Assembly (NCBI GenBank): GCA_963576785.1
Contig: OY756148.1
Location: forward strand, 434,001-498,000
Source of the DNA: Chlorophyllum brunneum
Lineage: Eukaryota > Basidiomycota > Agaricomycetes > Agaricales > Agaricaceae
Length of the DNA stretch: 64,000 bases
Direction of reading: 5' to 3'
The notes below the pieces were generated by a model. The model was given only the letters and a program-made list of their open reading frames with translations. It did no database searches and was not told where the DNA came from. Positions 1 through 9,308 of this stretch are shown here, one piece after another (position 1 is the first letter of the stretch; each line of letters begins with the position of its first letter). A program made the position numbers and the translations under genes.

Positions 1-1696
1 AATACATGTGCGGCCGATGCGGAATATCGAGACGAATTTGTACGCCCGTACGCATGAGTTGAGTACGGGGTAACACAAGGCCGCTCCCTGCTCGAGTTAG
101 CGGACTCTCTCAAGGTTGTCAGCTGAGAAAGACTCACGATGTAGACCAGCTTTTCGCGGAGTTCGGGATTGGGGGAGTGGGAATACCTCTGGATCAAGTT
201 GAGTTAGCTGTTGTTGACGGTACGCGTGGTTGGGGAAGGTGATGGTATCAGGACTATATTCCGGACAAGTTATAAAGTGCTAAAATCAATGCATTCAGAT
301 AAATAGGAGGCGCAGAAACTGTTGAAAGGCACCTGAGTACTTGGAGGAAATCCACTCATGAAGTCGATATATCGCCGTTCGTAGATTACTCCCGGGCCAA
401 GAAGATGATAAACAGCATTCACAGTATGATTTTTGCGGTGTTCGAAAGCTGATGCTCGAAAACACTTGTATTCGTTATCGAAGGAGCAGAGGACAGAGGG
501 TATAAGGTCGATTTCGGGTATGTCAAGGATTATCACCACTGGTGCAGGCAAATCCCGGAAAATGTCAACTCCGTTGAGTACTGTATCTGGGCCATCTATA
601 TCATTGTCGAGTTGCCGAGTTCCTCCGTAGACGAACTTGAGCAACGACCCAACATCTAGATTACTTTGTGCTATCTTCTCGCCATCAAATCGCCAACTGG
701 AAGGGCCAACGGGACGGGGACCGACGACAACATACGCAAGTGTTGACGATTGTGGAAAGGTTTTTGGGAACGCAAACGAAGGCAGTTGCTTTGCGTGCAG
801 CCAATTAGGAATCCACCTTTCATTGTCATCTGCAATTGGCTCGTCTTCCAAAAATTCGGGCTGAAGTAAGAGAATGGTAAGTCTTTCTGGAGAATTAAAT
901 TGGAGGGTGAACGTACAGGCGCATTCGATAAGTTCTCTTTGAACATGTGATAGATGGCGACCGCCCGCACTTCATCCCCACTCAACCCTAAAGCTGTCTT
1001 CGCTTTTCCAGCCTGGAACACGTCCTTCGGATTCTTGACCTTTTCGGACCCCCCGCTTGGCTCTGACAGGGGCTGATCCACAATGGGTTGTCGCGTTACT
1101 GGAAACGAATAAACAGTAATATTCTCGTCTCGGTAGGCAACTTCGCGTATCCCTGGCTTCATCTGGGGAGTGTGTTCAATCAACGACAACCCAATCAATC
1201 CCCTGTCATGAAACAGCCATTAGAACCATTATAAGTCCATATCGCAGGAGACCAAGTTTACCGTATGAAACCGCGCATGGACGCTAGAAAGTGCCGCACT
1301 CCAGGGGGTCCAATAACGTTGAGTGAATGGACGGTCTTCGCAATAGTGGCAATGGCACCTGTAAGCGTCAGTTAAATTCAACGCAGCTAAACCATCAATC
1401 CCCTTACCACCAAGTCCCCCAGCTCTTCGAGTGGTAACCTGAGTCAGGAAGATACCCCTCATTCTGCTTGAAGTTGGACTATTCTGAACAAAAGCACGCG
1501 TCGTATTCTCTCCAGTGTTGAAGATGTACTTTGAGCCATTGAATCTTAGCAGGATTGTAGGTTCTGTCTCGGATGAAAGGGTCGTCGCCACAGTAGCCGA
1601 CCAGTCCTGTAGTCCGTGGTATAGCCGTCTTGGAGCAAGTGAGTGCAAAAGACGAAGATAGATGTAGTAAGACTGAAGGCACGGGCGCTTCAGCAA
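1..1696 (-). CDS. TRZ1: tRNase Z, long form (ELAC2/Trz1 type), N-terminal part, runs off the left edge
   Basis: Endonuclease that removes 3' trailers from precursor tRNAs in nucleus and mitochondrion. Only the N-terminal, non-catalytic half of the long form is present. Hand-built exons on the minus strand are 1696-1408, 1358-1262, 1202-917, 860-333, 279-138 and probably 82 to beyond 1; the first four total exactly 400 codons. Recognised family segments are the first beta strand (ILLRFNGSKYIFNTGE), then RMRGIFLTQ, then VIGPPGVRHFLASMRGFIR, then ITVYSFPV. Later come FMSGFPPSTQ (human ELAC2 WMERFGPDTQ) and QLTQLDPEVFPLP (human QLNLIHPDIFPLL). The metallo-beta-lactamase HxHxDH motif lies outside the window. 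The first ATG at 1696 gives a leader with Arg and Tyr before the domain, compatible with a mitochondrial presequence. The gene is divergent from the F-box gene at 1954. Confidence 0.85.
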
Positions 1697-1953
1697 CGCC
1701 AGCTTGGTTGGTTTTATGCCGCTCTGTGAAGCCTGAGGGTGCGATTTCTTACGACAGATTTTGTTTTCTAGACGTGACCGTGACCGTGACGTGAACCTTT
1801 ATATAGAAGAGCTGGCGCTTGAGCTTCACGCTACCCTTCATCGATCGTCCTCCGTCCTCATTCTCCACGTTTAATTTCACATCTCAATACTTAAACCAAT
1901 CGAATCACATTGCTGTTGCATCATCGTGGTATTCACCTCGTACACCACAACCT
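1697..1953. promoter_or_regulatory. Divergent promoter between tRNase Z and the first F-box gene
   Basis: This 257 bp gap separates two divergent start codons. At 1772-1793 CGTGAC is repeated almost head to tail, ending in TGACGTGA, which resembles a CREB/ATF or bZIP site. A TATA-like TTTATATAG follows at 1797-1806, about 150 bp upstream of the F-box ATG. The motifs are seen; their function is inferred. Confidence 0.4.
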
Positions 1954-3570
1954 ATGAGTAGTCGACCTCAGGACGATAACGCTTTAAGGGCCGCCTTGAT
2001 GAAATGTTGGGAGGAGCAACAAACCAAGGAGGAGCAGGACGAAGGCGTACTTCGCATCCGCAGGAAACGTGCTGCTCGTCTACGCAAACAGAACAATGCA
2101 ACAGCAACAATCCGAAACTTCCCCACCGAAATACTCTCCCTCATCCTTTCATACGCGTGCGCCAACCTGCTTCCCAAGAGAAAGGGTCGACGTGAAATCT
2201 TTGTACTCGGACGCATATGCTCAAAGTGGCGAAACGTAATTTTGTCAATGCCCAGTTTGTGGTCACGTCTCACCATGACAGTCGAGAGCTACCGCCGGGA
2301 GCAGCGGGACCTTGACTTACTCCAGTATTATCTTGACAACGTCAAACACATTCCTTTCTCTCTTTCTCTTGTCTTCGTTCGGCCGTTTACTCGGCACCGG
2401 GTTCAATTCGAGCAGATCTCGCAGATCTTGCTTCAAGAACGGAATGCGCACAAGATGCACACACTCCGATTGGAGCACGTACCAGAAGGGTGGATTCCTT
2501 GGATTTCTTGTCTTCAGTCCCTCTGTAATCTCGAGATAGCGAGCATAGCCACGCATCGCCGGTCCACTTCAGCACTTTCTCTCACAAACTTTGCCCACCT
2601 CAGTCGTGTCGAGCTTTCCGCAATACCCGTCTTTTTAGACACACAACTGCCTTGGATGCAGATTACATCTTTGACACTCAGACATATGTCGATTGATGTG
2701 TGTGCCTCACTACTCGTCCAATGCCCCAACCTTCTAGAATTCCACTGCTTCTCCTCTCACAAGCGTGCGGAGAGTCCTGGGCCTGTTTTGCCTCAGATTG
2801 TTGACCTCAATCTGGAATACGTAGAGCACTTCACGTGGACCTACCAACCGAACCCGATGTTGGCATCATTTTATATTCGACTACGATTGCCGTCACTACA
2901 TACCCTCCAATGGTACAGTCGCTCCCACCGAAGATCTTCCATCGAAACTGGAGAGGCTTCGGCTTTACGCACATTATTTACCGGTCTCTCCTCAGGATTA
3001 TCCCATTTACACCTTCACCGTGTGGGGATGTGGCCGGCTGACCTCTTGAAACACGTTTTTGCTCACACCCCGAACCTACGAGTTTTGCACCTCGGTCAAT
3101 GCAAATACGCTTTCGTAGTCAACGCGTTGTCTATTCTCAACTACAAGGATCCGGTCCGACAAATCGTTTCTCTCCCTCTTCTAGAGAAAATTGTCATCCA
3201 AGATCCGATAGAGCCTGTAGAAATACAGCAACGAAGACACTTAGAAACCAAACTTGCAACTCTTATTGTCTCCATGTTTCGGGATCGAGACCCAGACAAG
3301 AAAAAGCTGTTCTCGCTGCAACTATCGCAAGCCGGAGGATTGACTTCGAAAGTGATGCGCAAAGTGTATTGTGCATTGCGGGTGTATGGATATGCATTCA
3401 ATATATGGGTGGATTCATCGATGGTTCACTCCGTGGAAGACTTTCTGGAGCGTCGGGGGCGAATAAAGGATGCAAGCGAGAAGGGAGAGCCGGACCCTCT
3501 TCCTGTTGGAAAAGATGAGGACTGGGATGACGAATCGAGGCTCGCCTATTCAACTGGCCCAATCAATTAG
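1954..3570 (+). CDS. F-box-like / leucine-rich protein, tandem copy 1
   Basis: Single-exon gene of 538 codons, probably a substrate adaptor of an SCF ubiquitin ligase. The frame stays open upstream to about 1819 but has no ATG there, so I chose the ATG at 1954 (MSSRPQDDNALRAAL). A charged helix (residues about 15-45, EEQQTKEEQDE...RKRAARLRKQ) precedes the F-box-like segment NFPTEILSLILSYAC...LGRICSKWRNVILSMPSLW (about residues 55-110). The rest is a run of degenerate leucine-rich units, for example LTSLTLRHMSIDVC and CPNLLEFHC. It shares the mid-region pattern LLQYYLDNV..IPFSLSL with the two genes downstream, so the three form a tandem family. The substrate is unknown. Confidence 0.8.
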   Translation: MSSRPQDDNALRAALMKCWEEQQTKEEQDEGVLRIRRKRAARLRKQNNATATIRNFPTEILSLILSYACANLLPKRKGRREIFVLGRICSKWRNVILSMPSLWSRLTMTVESYRREQRDLDLLQYYLDNVKHIPFSLSLVFVRPFTRHRVQFEQISQILLQERNAHKMHTLRLEHVPEGWIPWISCLQSLCNLEIASIATHRRSTSALSLTNFAHLSRVELSAIPVFLDTQLPWMQITSLTLRHMSIDVCASLLVQCPNLLEFHCFSSHKRAESPGPVLPQIVDLNLEYVEHFTWTYQPNPMLASFYIRLRLPSLHTLQWYSRSHRRSSIETGEASALRTLFTGLSSGLSHLHLHRVGMWPADLLKHVFAHTPNLRVLHLGQCKYAFVVNALSILNYKDPVRQIVSLPLLEKIVIQDPIEPVEIQQRRHLETKLATLIVSMFRDRDPDKKKLFSLQLSQAGGLTSKVMRKVYCALRVYGYAFNIWVDSSMVHSVEDFLERRGRIKDASEKGEPDPLPVGKDEDWDDESRLAYSTGPIN

Positions 3571-3879
3571 GACTCTCAGTCGGACTCTAAGCGGTCTTCA
3601 AGAATTATATATCTGAGTAACCCTGTTATTCATCACTTTCAGAAAATTTGTCACCTTATCAGCTTTGGAATAGTCACCTATCTAGTTTTGAAATCCATCA
3701 ACCTAACACCATACCTTCTATTCCATATGTACCCAAACTGTCCCCCCAATCCAGTGATTGTGATCTACCTGCCAAGCGACCTCTTACAAATCCCTGTGCA
3801 CGCAGTCGTAGTGCGGCAGGGATTCCCCACGCCCAGTACCCTTCGTTACGCTTGTTCCTCAAATCGTGCCCTCGATACC

Positions 3880-5244
3880 CCATCCGACTATGTGGGAATG
3901 GGCGAGCCACTGCCAGAGGGTACCGCTCCGAGGCCCATCCTACCTGCCAGGCCAGCGTGGGACACCATTCCAGAGACCTTACCTCTCATGCGATTGAACG
4001 ATGCCCAAGCGTTGACTCGGTATCACCGCTTATTACCAGCAGATCACCTTGCCCTTCTTGCACCCGGGCACGTCCGCTCGTTGTGGTGAAATATCGTATC
4101 CACAACACCACAGTTGTGGTCTTATTTCCATATGGCAGCATCCCCTCAGAAGCATATCAGACGTGGAATCCTTGAGTTGCTACAAGTCTACCTTGATAAT
4201 GTTGGGAACGTGCCATTTACCTTTAGCTTATCCCTCTTCGGCACTTGCCTTTCCCCTCTCAGCATACCCAATCCAATCCCCTCTGTACTATCAAAGGAAC
4301 GGAACTTGCACAACGTCCAGTCTCTGGAACTCTCAAACGTCTTTCACCACGAGCTACTCCACTTCTCCAGGCTCTCCCAGATTGAGAAACTGGGCGTGAC
4401 TGTGTGTATCGCCGACGATTGGGACCACTGGCATAGTCTATCACTTGTAGGGTTCCCTCACCTCCGCCGTGTGAGGATTGTGGGATCTATGATGCGGGCG
4501 TTAGTGCTCCCATGCATGCAATTAACCTCTCTCTCATTGGACCGAGTTTCCATTGGGATATGCCTCTTGCTCCTCTGCCGATGTCCTAATCTCACCCTCT
4601 TTCATTGCACCGACCCATACAAAGGACGCTGGGAACACGATATACTCGGTCTCCCACCTGGAGGCCCTGTTCGTTTGTGGAATTTACAAGACCTCGCAAG
4701 GTCTTATAAACTATATCCGCACTATATGAAGATATTCCCCCCCCTTGAAGCTGCCTTCGCTTCGTGGATTCAAGTGGTGTAGTCAAATACATTCTTCTAG
4801 AGAAGAAGAAAATGAAGATGTCATTTTATGATCCTTGAACCCGAACCTCCCTCCAACTCTCTCTCACCTCGAGATTCACCAAGTTGTGAATGGAAGAATA
4901 TGGAATCCGCTCCTTGAACATTTATTAAACCAAGCACCGGGTATTCGACGTCTGCGTCTTTCGTTTTACGAGGCCTCTCTGATAACTGATAACCTTTCCA
5001 TGCTGTTTTGTGGACATGGAGAGAAACAAGCTCATCTTCCATCACTGCATTTGGTGACTTTTTTGGATCCTTTGTGTTCGGAGGAAGAAGTACATTTGGC
5101 AAATTTACAGCCCGGTCAGGGGATCAGGGGAAGGAGTTTACAACAGAGTTGTCCCGTATTACTGGACCTTGGACGGATGAAATGTATCAGATATATCAAT
5201 CATTGCGTCGTCAGGGAATTTCCTGTCAGTTTATTCCAGCATAG
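3880..5244 (+). pseudogene. Broken F-box / leucine-rich gene, tandem copy 2
   Basis: Clear paralogue of the intact gene at 5673-7106. Shared segments include LELLQVYLDNVG (near 4170), LTSLSLDRVSIGICLLLLCRCPNL (near 4525) and HLEIHQVVNGR near 4865. The coding capacity is spread over several frames. The region before 4080 is in one frame (MRLNDAQAL...LLPADHLALLAPGHVRSLW, then a stop); 4114-4782 is in another; then follow 4835-5010 and, after one more shift, 5008-5244. The segment matching the F-box has lost roughly 26 residues: LLPADHL is joined directly to LLAPGHVRSLW, whereas the intact copy has LPAEIL...LLILGRVCSLW. The protein would therefore lack most of the F-box even without the frameshifts. 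Confidence 0.8.
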
Positions 5245-5672
5245 CGGTAATGGCCTGTACTTGGACCCCTGAAAGGGCGCCGTCGTCAGGCAACCTCACT
5301 GAAGGATGGACGAACGTTACACATGACTTCAGATAACATCCCGAGAGGGTCAAGAGGGGGTATCTGCATTCACGGTTACGGTGAGCTCGTAGAGATATAC
5401 CGATGATAATAATGTTGTTCCTAGTGATCTCGATCTAGTCGCTGGCCTCCTGGTGCACATGCGCGCTGCGCCGACAAACAAATAAACCAACCCTCGTATC
5501 ATGACTTCAGCCGCACCGACCTTGTCTACCAAACATGGCAAGTCTTATATATGACGCCGTAGTTTCATCTCACCAAGACATTTTTAACCAGCGCAATGGC
5601 GCGCAGGCCCGACTTCTGTTGTTCCTGACTCTCACACCCATAGTTGTCCTCTGATCTTCACCCAACTACTGA

Positions 5673-7106
5673 ATGAGCAAGTCACGACAAGGTACCACCT
5701 CGAGACCTGCCTTGTTGATTGGGCCAGTGCGGATTTCGCCCCGTCTCAATCCTCGACGGCGATTGAACGATACGCGAGCATTGATCAGTGTCCTTCCCGC
5801 AGAGATCCTATCTCGGATCTTTGTTACCTTCTGCAATGACAGCCATGCGCACCGCGGGAGCGGCCCATCATTCGCATACAGTCGGACTCTTCTCATACTC
5901 GGGCGCGTCTGTTCGTTGTGGCGAAGAATCTTATTCGCAACACCACGACTATGGTCTTACTTTTACCTGGGGCCGCCTTCGGGGGCCGGGTGTGGGATCC
6001 TGGATTTGCTACAGGTCTACCTTGACAATGTCGGAGAACTGCCGTTTACCCTTAGCTTCTCCCCCCCCAATGCCCATGTTCCCTTCTACAACACCTGTGC
6101 AATCCTCTCGATGCTAACAGAGGAGCGGAAATTGCACAAGGTCCGATATCTGGAGCTCTCGAACATCAGCTTCAGTGTCCCGTTTGAGGATCTCTCCAAA
6201 TTCTCATATGTTGAGAAATTGGATATGAGTATGTACGATGATCCATATTTCCAACAGTCTCTATCATTGCCTGACCTACCTCACCTCCGCGAATTGAGGA
6301 TTACGAGATCTAGGATGGGAGTGTTGAAGCTCCCAGTCACGCAACTAACCTCCCTCTCCTTGGACCAAGTTTCCATTAGGGCGTGCCTCTCGCTTCTTTG
6401 CCAATGTCCCAATCTCACTACCTTTCATTGTACCGATCCATACCACTGGCCTTGGGACCAGGATATGCCAAGCCTCCCACATGGAGGCCCCGTTCGCTTG
6501 CGGAGTTTGCAAGACTTTACGTGGTCTTACAAGAACTATTTGCACCAGAAGAGGATATTTCCCCGCTTGGAGCTGCCGGCGCTTCGTACGTTCAAGTGGT
6601 ATAGTCTAACCCATTGTTCCGTTGGGGACGAAAGCGAAGAAGATACCACTTTACGATCCCTGATCCCACGCCTTCCTACAACTCTCACCCACCTCGAGAT
6701 TCACCTCGCGAGAAGTACAAGAACGTGGGCTCCGCTCCTTGAACATCTGTTCAACCGAGTACCGGGTGTTCAACGCCTATGTCTTTCGCAGTGTAATGAC
6801 ACACTGATGACTATTCTCCTTCATATGGTCCTTTGGGGACAATTGGTGGACGGAGAGTGGAAGATTTACCTCCCCTCGATTCAATCGGTGACCTTTTTAG
6901 ACCTTTGCGTGTTCTCGCAGGGAGACGTGGATTTTGCCGATTTCATTACTCGGTCATTCGATAAAGTTGGAAACCGAGAACCTAGGAAGGAGTTTACAGT
7001 GGAGATGATTCGTACTACTGGAAGCTGGACGGATGGGATGTATCAGACCTTCCAGCGGTTGCATAGTCAGGGATTTCATTGCCAACTTTTTTCGAGGAGC
7101 TCGTAG
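5673..7106 (+). CDS. F-box-like / leucine-rich protein, tandem copy 3
   Basis: Single-exon gene of 477 codons from the ATG at 5673 (MSKSRQGTTSRPAL). It is presumed to be an SCF-type substrate adaptor. The F-box-like stretch is VLPAEILSRIFVTFCND...LLILGRVCSLWRRILFATPRLW (about residues 40-90). Leucine-rich units follow: RYLELSNI, LRELRITRSRM, LTSLSLDQVSIRAC, CPNLTTFHC, LTHLEIHL and VQRLCLSQC. It is collinear with the pseudogene just upstream over almost its whole length, so one arose from the other by tandem duplication. It lies tail to tail with the SUR7/PalI gene, with 226 bp between the stop codons. Confidence 0.8.
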   Translation: MSKSRQGTTSRPALLIGPVRISPRLNPRRRLNDTRALISVLPAEILSRIFVTFCNDSHAHRGSGPSFAYSRTLLILGRVCSLWRRILFATPRLWSYFYLGPPSGAGCGILDLLQVYLDNVGELPFTLSFSPPNAHVPFYNTCAILSMLTEERKLHKVRYLELSNISFSVPFEDLSKFSYVEKLDMSMYDDPYFQQSLSLPDLPHLRELRITRSRMGVLKLPVTQLTSLSLDQVSIRACLSLLCQCPNLTTFHCTDPYHWPWDQDMPSLPHGGPVRLRSLQDFTWSYKNYLHQKRIFPRLELPALRTFKWYSLTHCSVGDESEEDTTLRSLIPRLPTTLTHLEIHLARSTRTWAPLLEHLFNRVPGVQRLCLSQCNDTLMTILLHMVLWGQLVDGEWKIYLPSIQSVTFLDLCVFSQGDVDFADFITRSFDKVGNREPRKEFTVEMIRTTGSWTDGMYQTFQRLHSQGFHCQLFSRSS

Positions 7107-7332
7107 TGATATCTTTTTGGTAACAGAAGGCTGGTAGGCAGTATATTACTTTGTATTAAGTTTGACATGAACGATCGTGAAGAAGTAGTAACATGGTAGT
7201 AGATAAACGGTAGATAGGCAAGTTACAAGATTTCCGGGTCGAGCAGAATCGTCAAAGGCATACAACATTGATGGGTCATCAAGTGTACATGATAATCCAA
7301 TCGGTCGGGTCAGGTCTCGTCCACCACCTCAC

Positions 7333-8574
7333 TCAGGCTTGGGACTTCTTGCCAAACTTGAACTTGTTAGCCCAAGCGAATTTACCAGCAGTGGTGGTAG
7401 GTTGAACACTATCATCCTCGGCCTTGTCGTTCTTCTCACCGAGATGAACGTGAGTAGCGGCTTCTGTGTCTTTGGCTGTGGAGGCAGTGGATAATTCCTT
7501 GGCGTGGTGACTGGCACGACGTTCCTTGATACGACCGAAGCAGGTAGAGAAACCACCGATGAGGAGGATGATAAAGGCTGCGAATGTGATCCAGAATCCT
7601 ATAACGAATCGTTAGCGATTATGTTGTCGAAAAAGACACAAGTAGGGATGGGGGAACAAGGGAATGATAAGAAGTGACGAATGCCGAAGGTGGAAAATTA
7701 AAAGGGATGTAGACTTACCAGGACCAGTGATAGTGTTGGCGCCAGCGTTAAGCTTCTTGAACTGATGTTTGGTCCAAGCGAAGAGTGCGATATCGACGAT
7801 GAACGCGGTTACAGTGAGCAAGGATGCAAGCCAAGCAGTGAGTGTTGCCATAAGTGCAACAGTGACATGTTCGGACAATGCAAGGGCAGTTGCGAGTAAA
7901 GAAGCGATAGCGGCTGTTGAGAACAAGAGATATGATGAGCAATTCGGAAATGAAGGTGACGTAATATGTTAGACTGATGGCGTTTGAAGGGTTCTAGTGG
8001 AGTATTTAAGGTGAAGGGTTGACGTACCGACTGGATGGATCGCGAGACCACGGGTCCAGGGAACGGATATGGCCACTTGGTTTGAACGCGCGTTGTCTGT
8101 AACACTGATGCTATAGGCGTAGCCTGGTGTTTGATTAAAAGGAAATGAGTAGTCTATAGGACGAGAAGAAGGGACTGTGTTGCCTGGCGTAGGATAAAAG
8201 GGTAAGGAGGAGTTGGAAAAAGGCGGTGAGGACTATTCACCTAGTTTAGAACATGTACGGTCACCATCCGAGTTGTAGAAACATGGTGCCCTGGGAAATG
8301 ACTCAATGAGACGAGAAGTTGGAATAGCTCCAAGACGTACCAGATACCAAACTAAAGGAGAGGTTGTAAGTGAATATAGTGGAATCGCGAAGGAAAAAGA
8401 ACTCACGCGTAGTTCGGTCATCGGATTCTTCCCATCTTCAAGCACAACGTCGTTGAAATGCGTACGAGTGATGTCAAGAGCAGGAAGGTAAGGGAGAGAG
8501 ATGGAGACAATCAAGTTGAGTACAAAGGCTCCAAAGATGAGTGCTGCTCCAGGGATACAGAAGATGCGTGCCAT
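7333..8574 (-). CDS. SUR7/PalI (Rim9) family four-helix membrane protein
   Basis: Plasma-membrane protein related to eisosome Sur7 and the pH-signalling factor PalI/Rim9. Rebuilt exons are 8574-8407, 8351-8341 (only 11 nt), 8290-8241, 8183-8028, 7913-7719 and 7598-7333; they sum to 846 nt (281 codons plus stop). A signal-anchor helix covers residues about 6-30 (PGAALIFGAFVLNLIVSISL). The family motif RFGIWAPC...DGDRTCS, read across the micro-exon, is followed by GYAYSISV. Three further hydrophobic helices are AAIASLLATALAL, LMATLTAWLASLLTVTAFIVDIAL and FWITFAAFIILLIGGF. The tail is charged and cytosolic, ending GKKSQA. Whether it acts in eisosomes or in pH sensing cannot be told from sequence alone. 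Confidence 0.85.
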
Positions 8575-9308
8575 TGTGAAGATAAAGAAACAATGGGTCT
8601 CCTATTGCAGTTGTGGGTTGGGAAGAGGACCAAAGGGATAGGAGGTTGGGGGGATTACATAGACTGAGGAGCCTTTTGTACGGTGACCGCTGCCTTTCGA
8701 AGCGGATACAGCCCGATCAATAGAATTGCAGTGGTTCGATTGAATTGCCCGCTTCTCACGCTCCACGTTGTGGCAAACCTACTGCCACCGCTAGACCATA
8801 TAGGGGTTGTAATTCTGAACAGTGTCAAGCTGAAGGCTGGAGCGCTGAAGCTGGGATGCCCCTCCATTTGCTGCAGGGAATGAGGTTGTTAATTTGACCT
8901 GATGCACTGCGTGCGCGGATGTTGCAGACCTGGATTAAAGGGAGGGATTTCAGGACACGACGTGTCGGGAGCTGATCATTCCTGATGTTTAATGGTGACT
9001 AGTCTTGGCAAGTGACATGGCGCAATACTTGAACCGAAATACTCTTCCATCCAAGACGAGCAAGAGAAATATGCGAGCCGCGAACGTGACCACAGAAGAC
9101 TTTGATAAAGGCAGTCCCAGCGTCTGGGCGAGGCCTGGCCCGGGCTGGGTGTGATTCACTGAGGCAGATGAGGAACGACAGGGTGACAAGAGTCTGCCAG
9201 AAGAGGATTCATGAAGAGCACAGTGACGTTGTTATGACAGTAAAATGAGAATCAGCCAACACAGTCCAAATATGGTTATTGAGCTGATTTATTTCTCTCC
9301 TCACACCC
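8575..9308. other. Divergent intergenic region between SUR7/PalI and beta-adaptin
   Basis: 734 bp between two divergent ATGs. I see no supported reading frame, only short shadow frames on both strands. It should hold both promoters; no clear TATA box was found next to the adaptin start. Confidence 0.5.

Noticed and set aside
1819..1953. Upstream extension of the first F-box frame (45 codons)
   Set aside because: It begins at TTG, not ATG, and overlaps the TATA-like promoter region; the ATG at 1954 is the first credible start.
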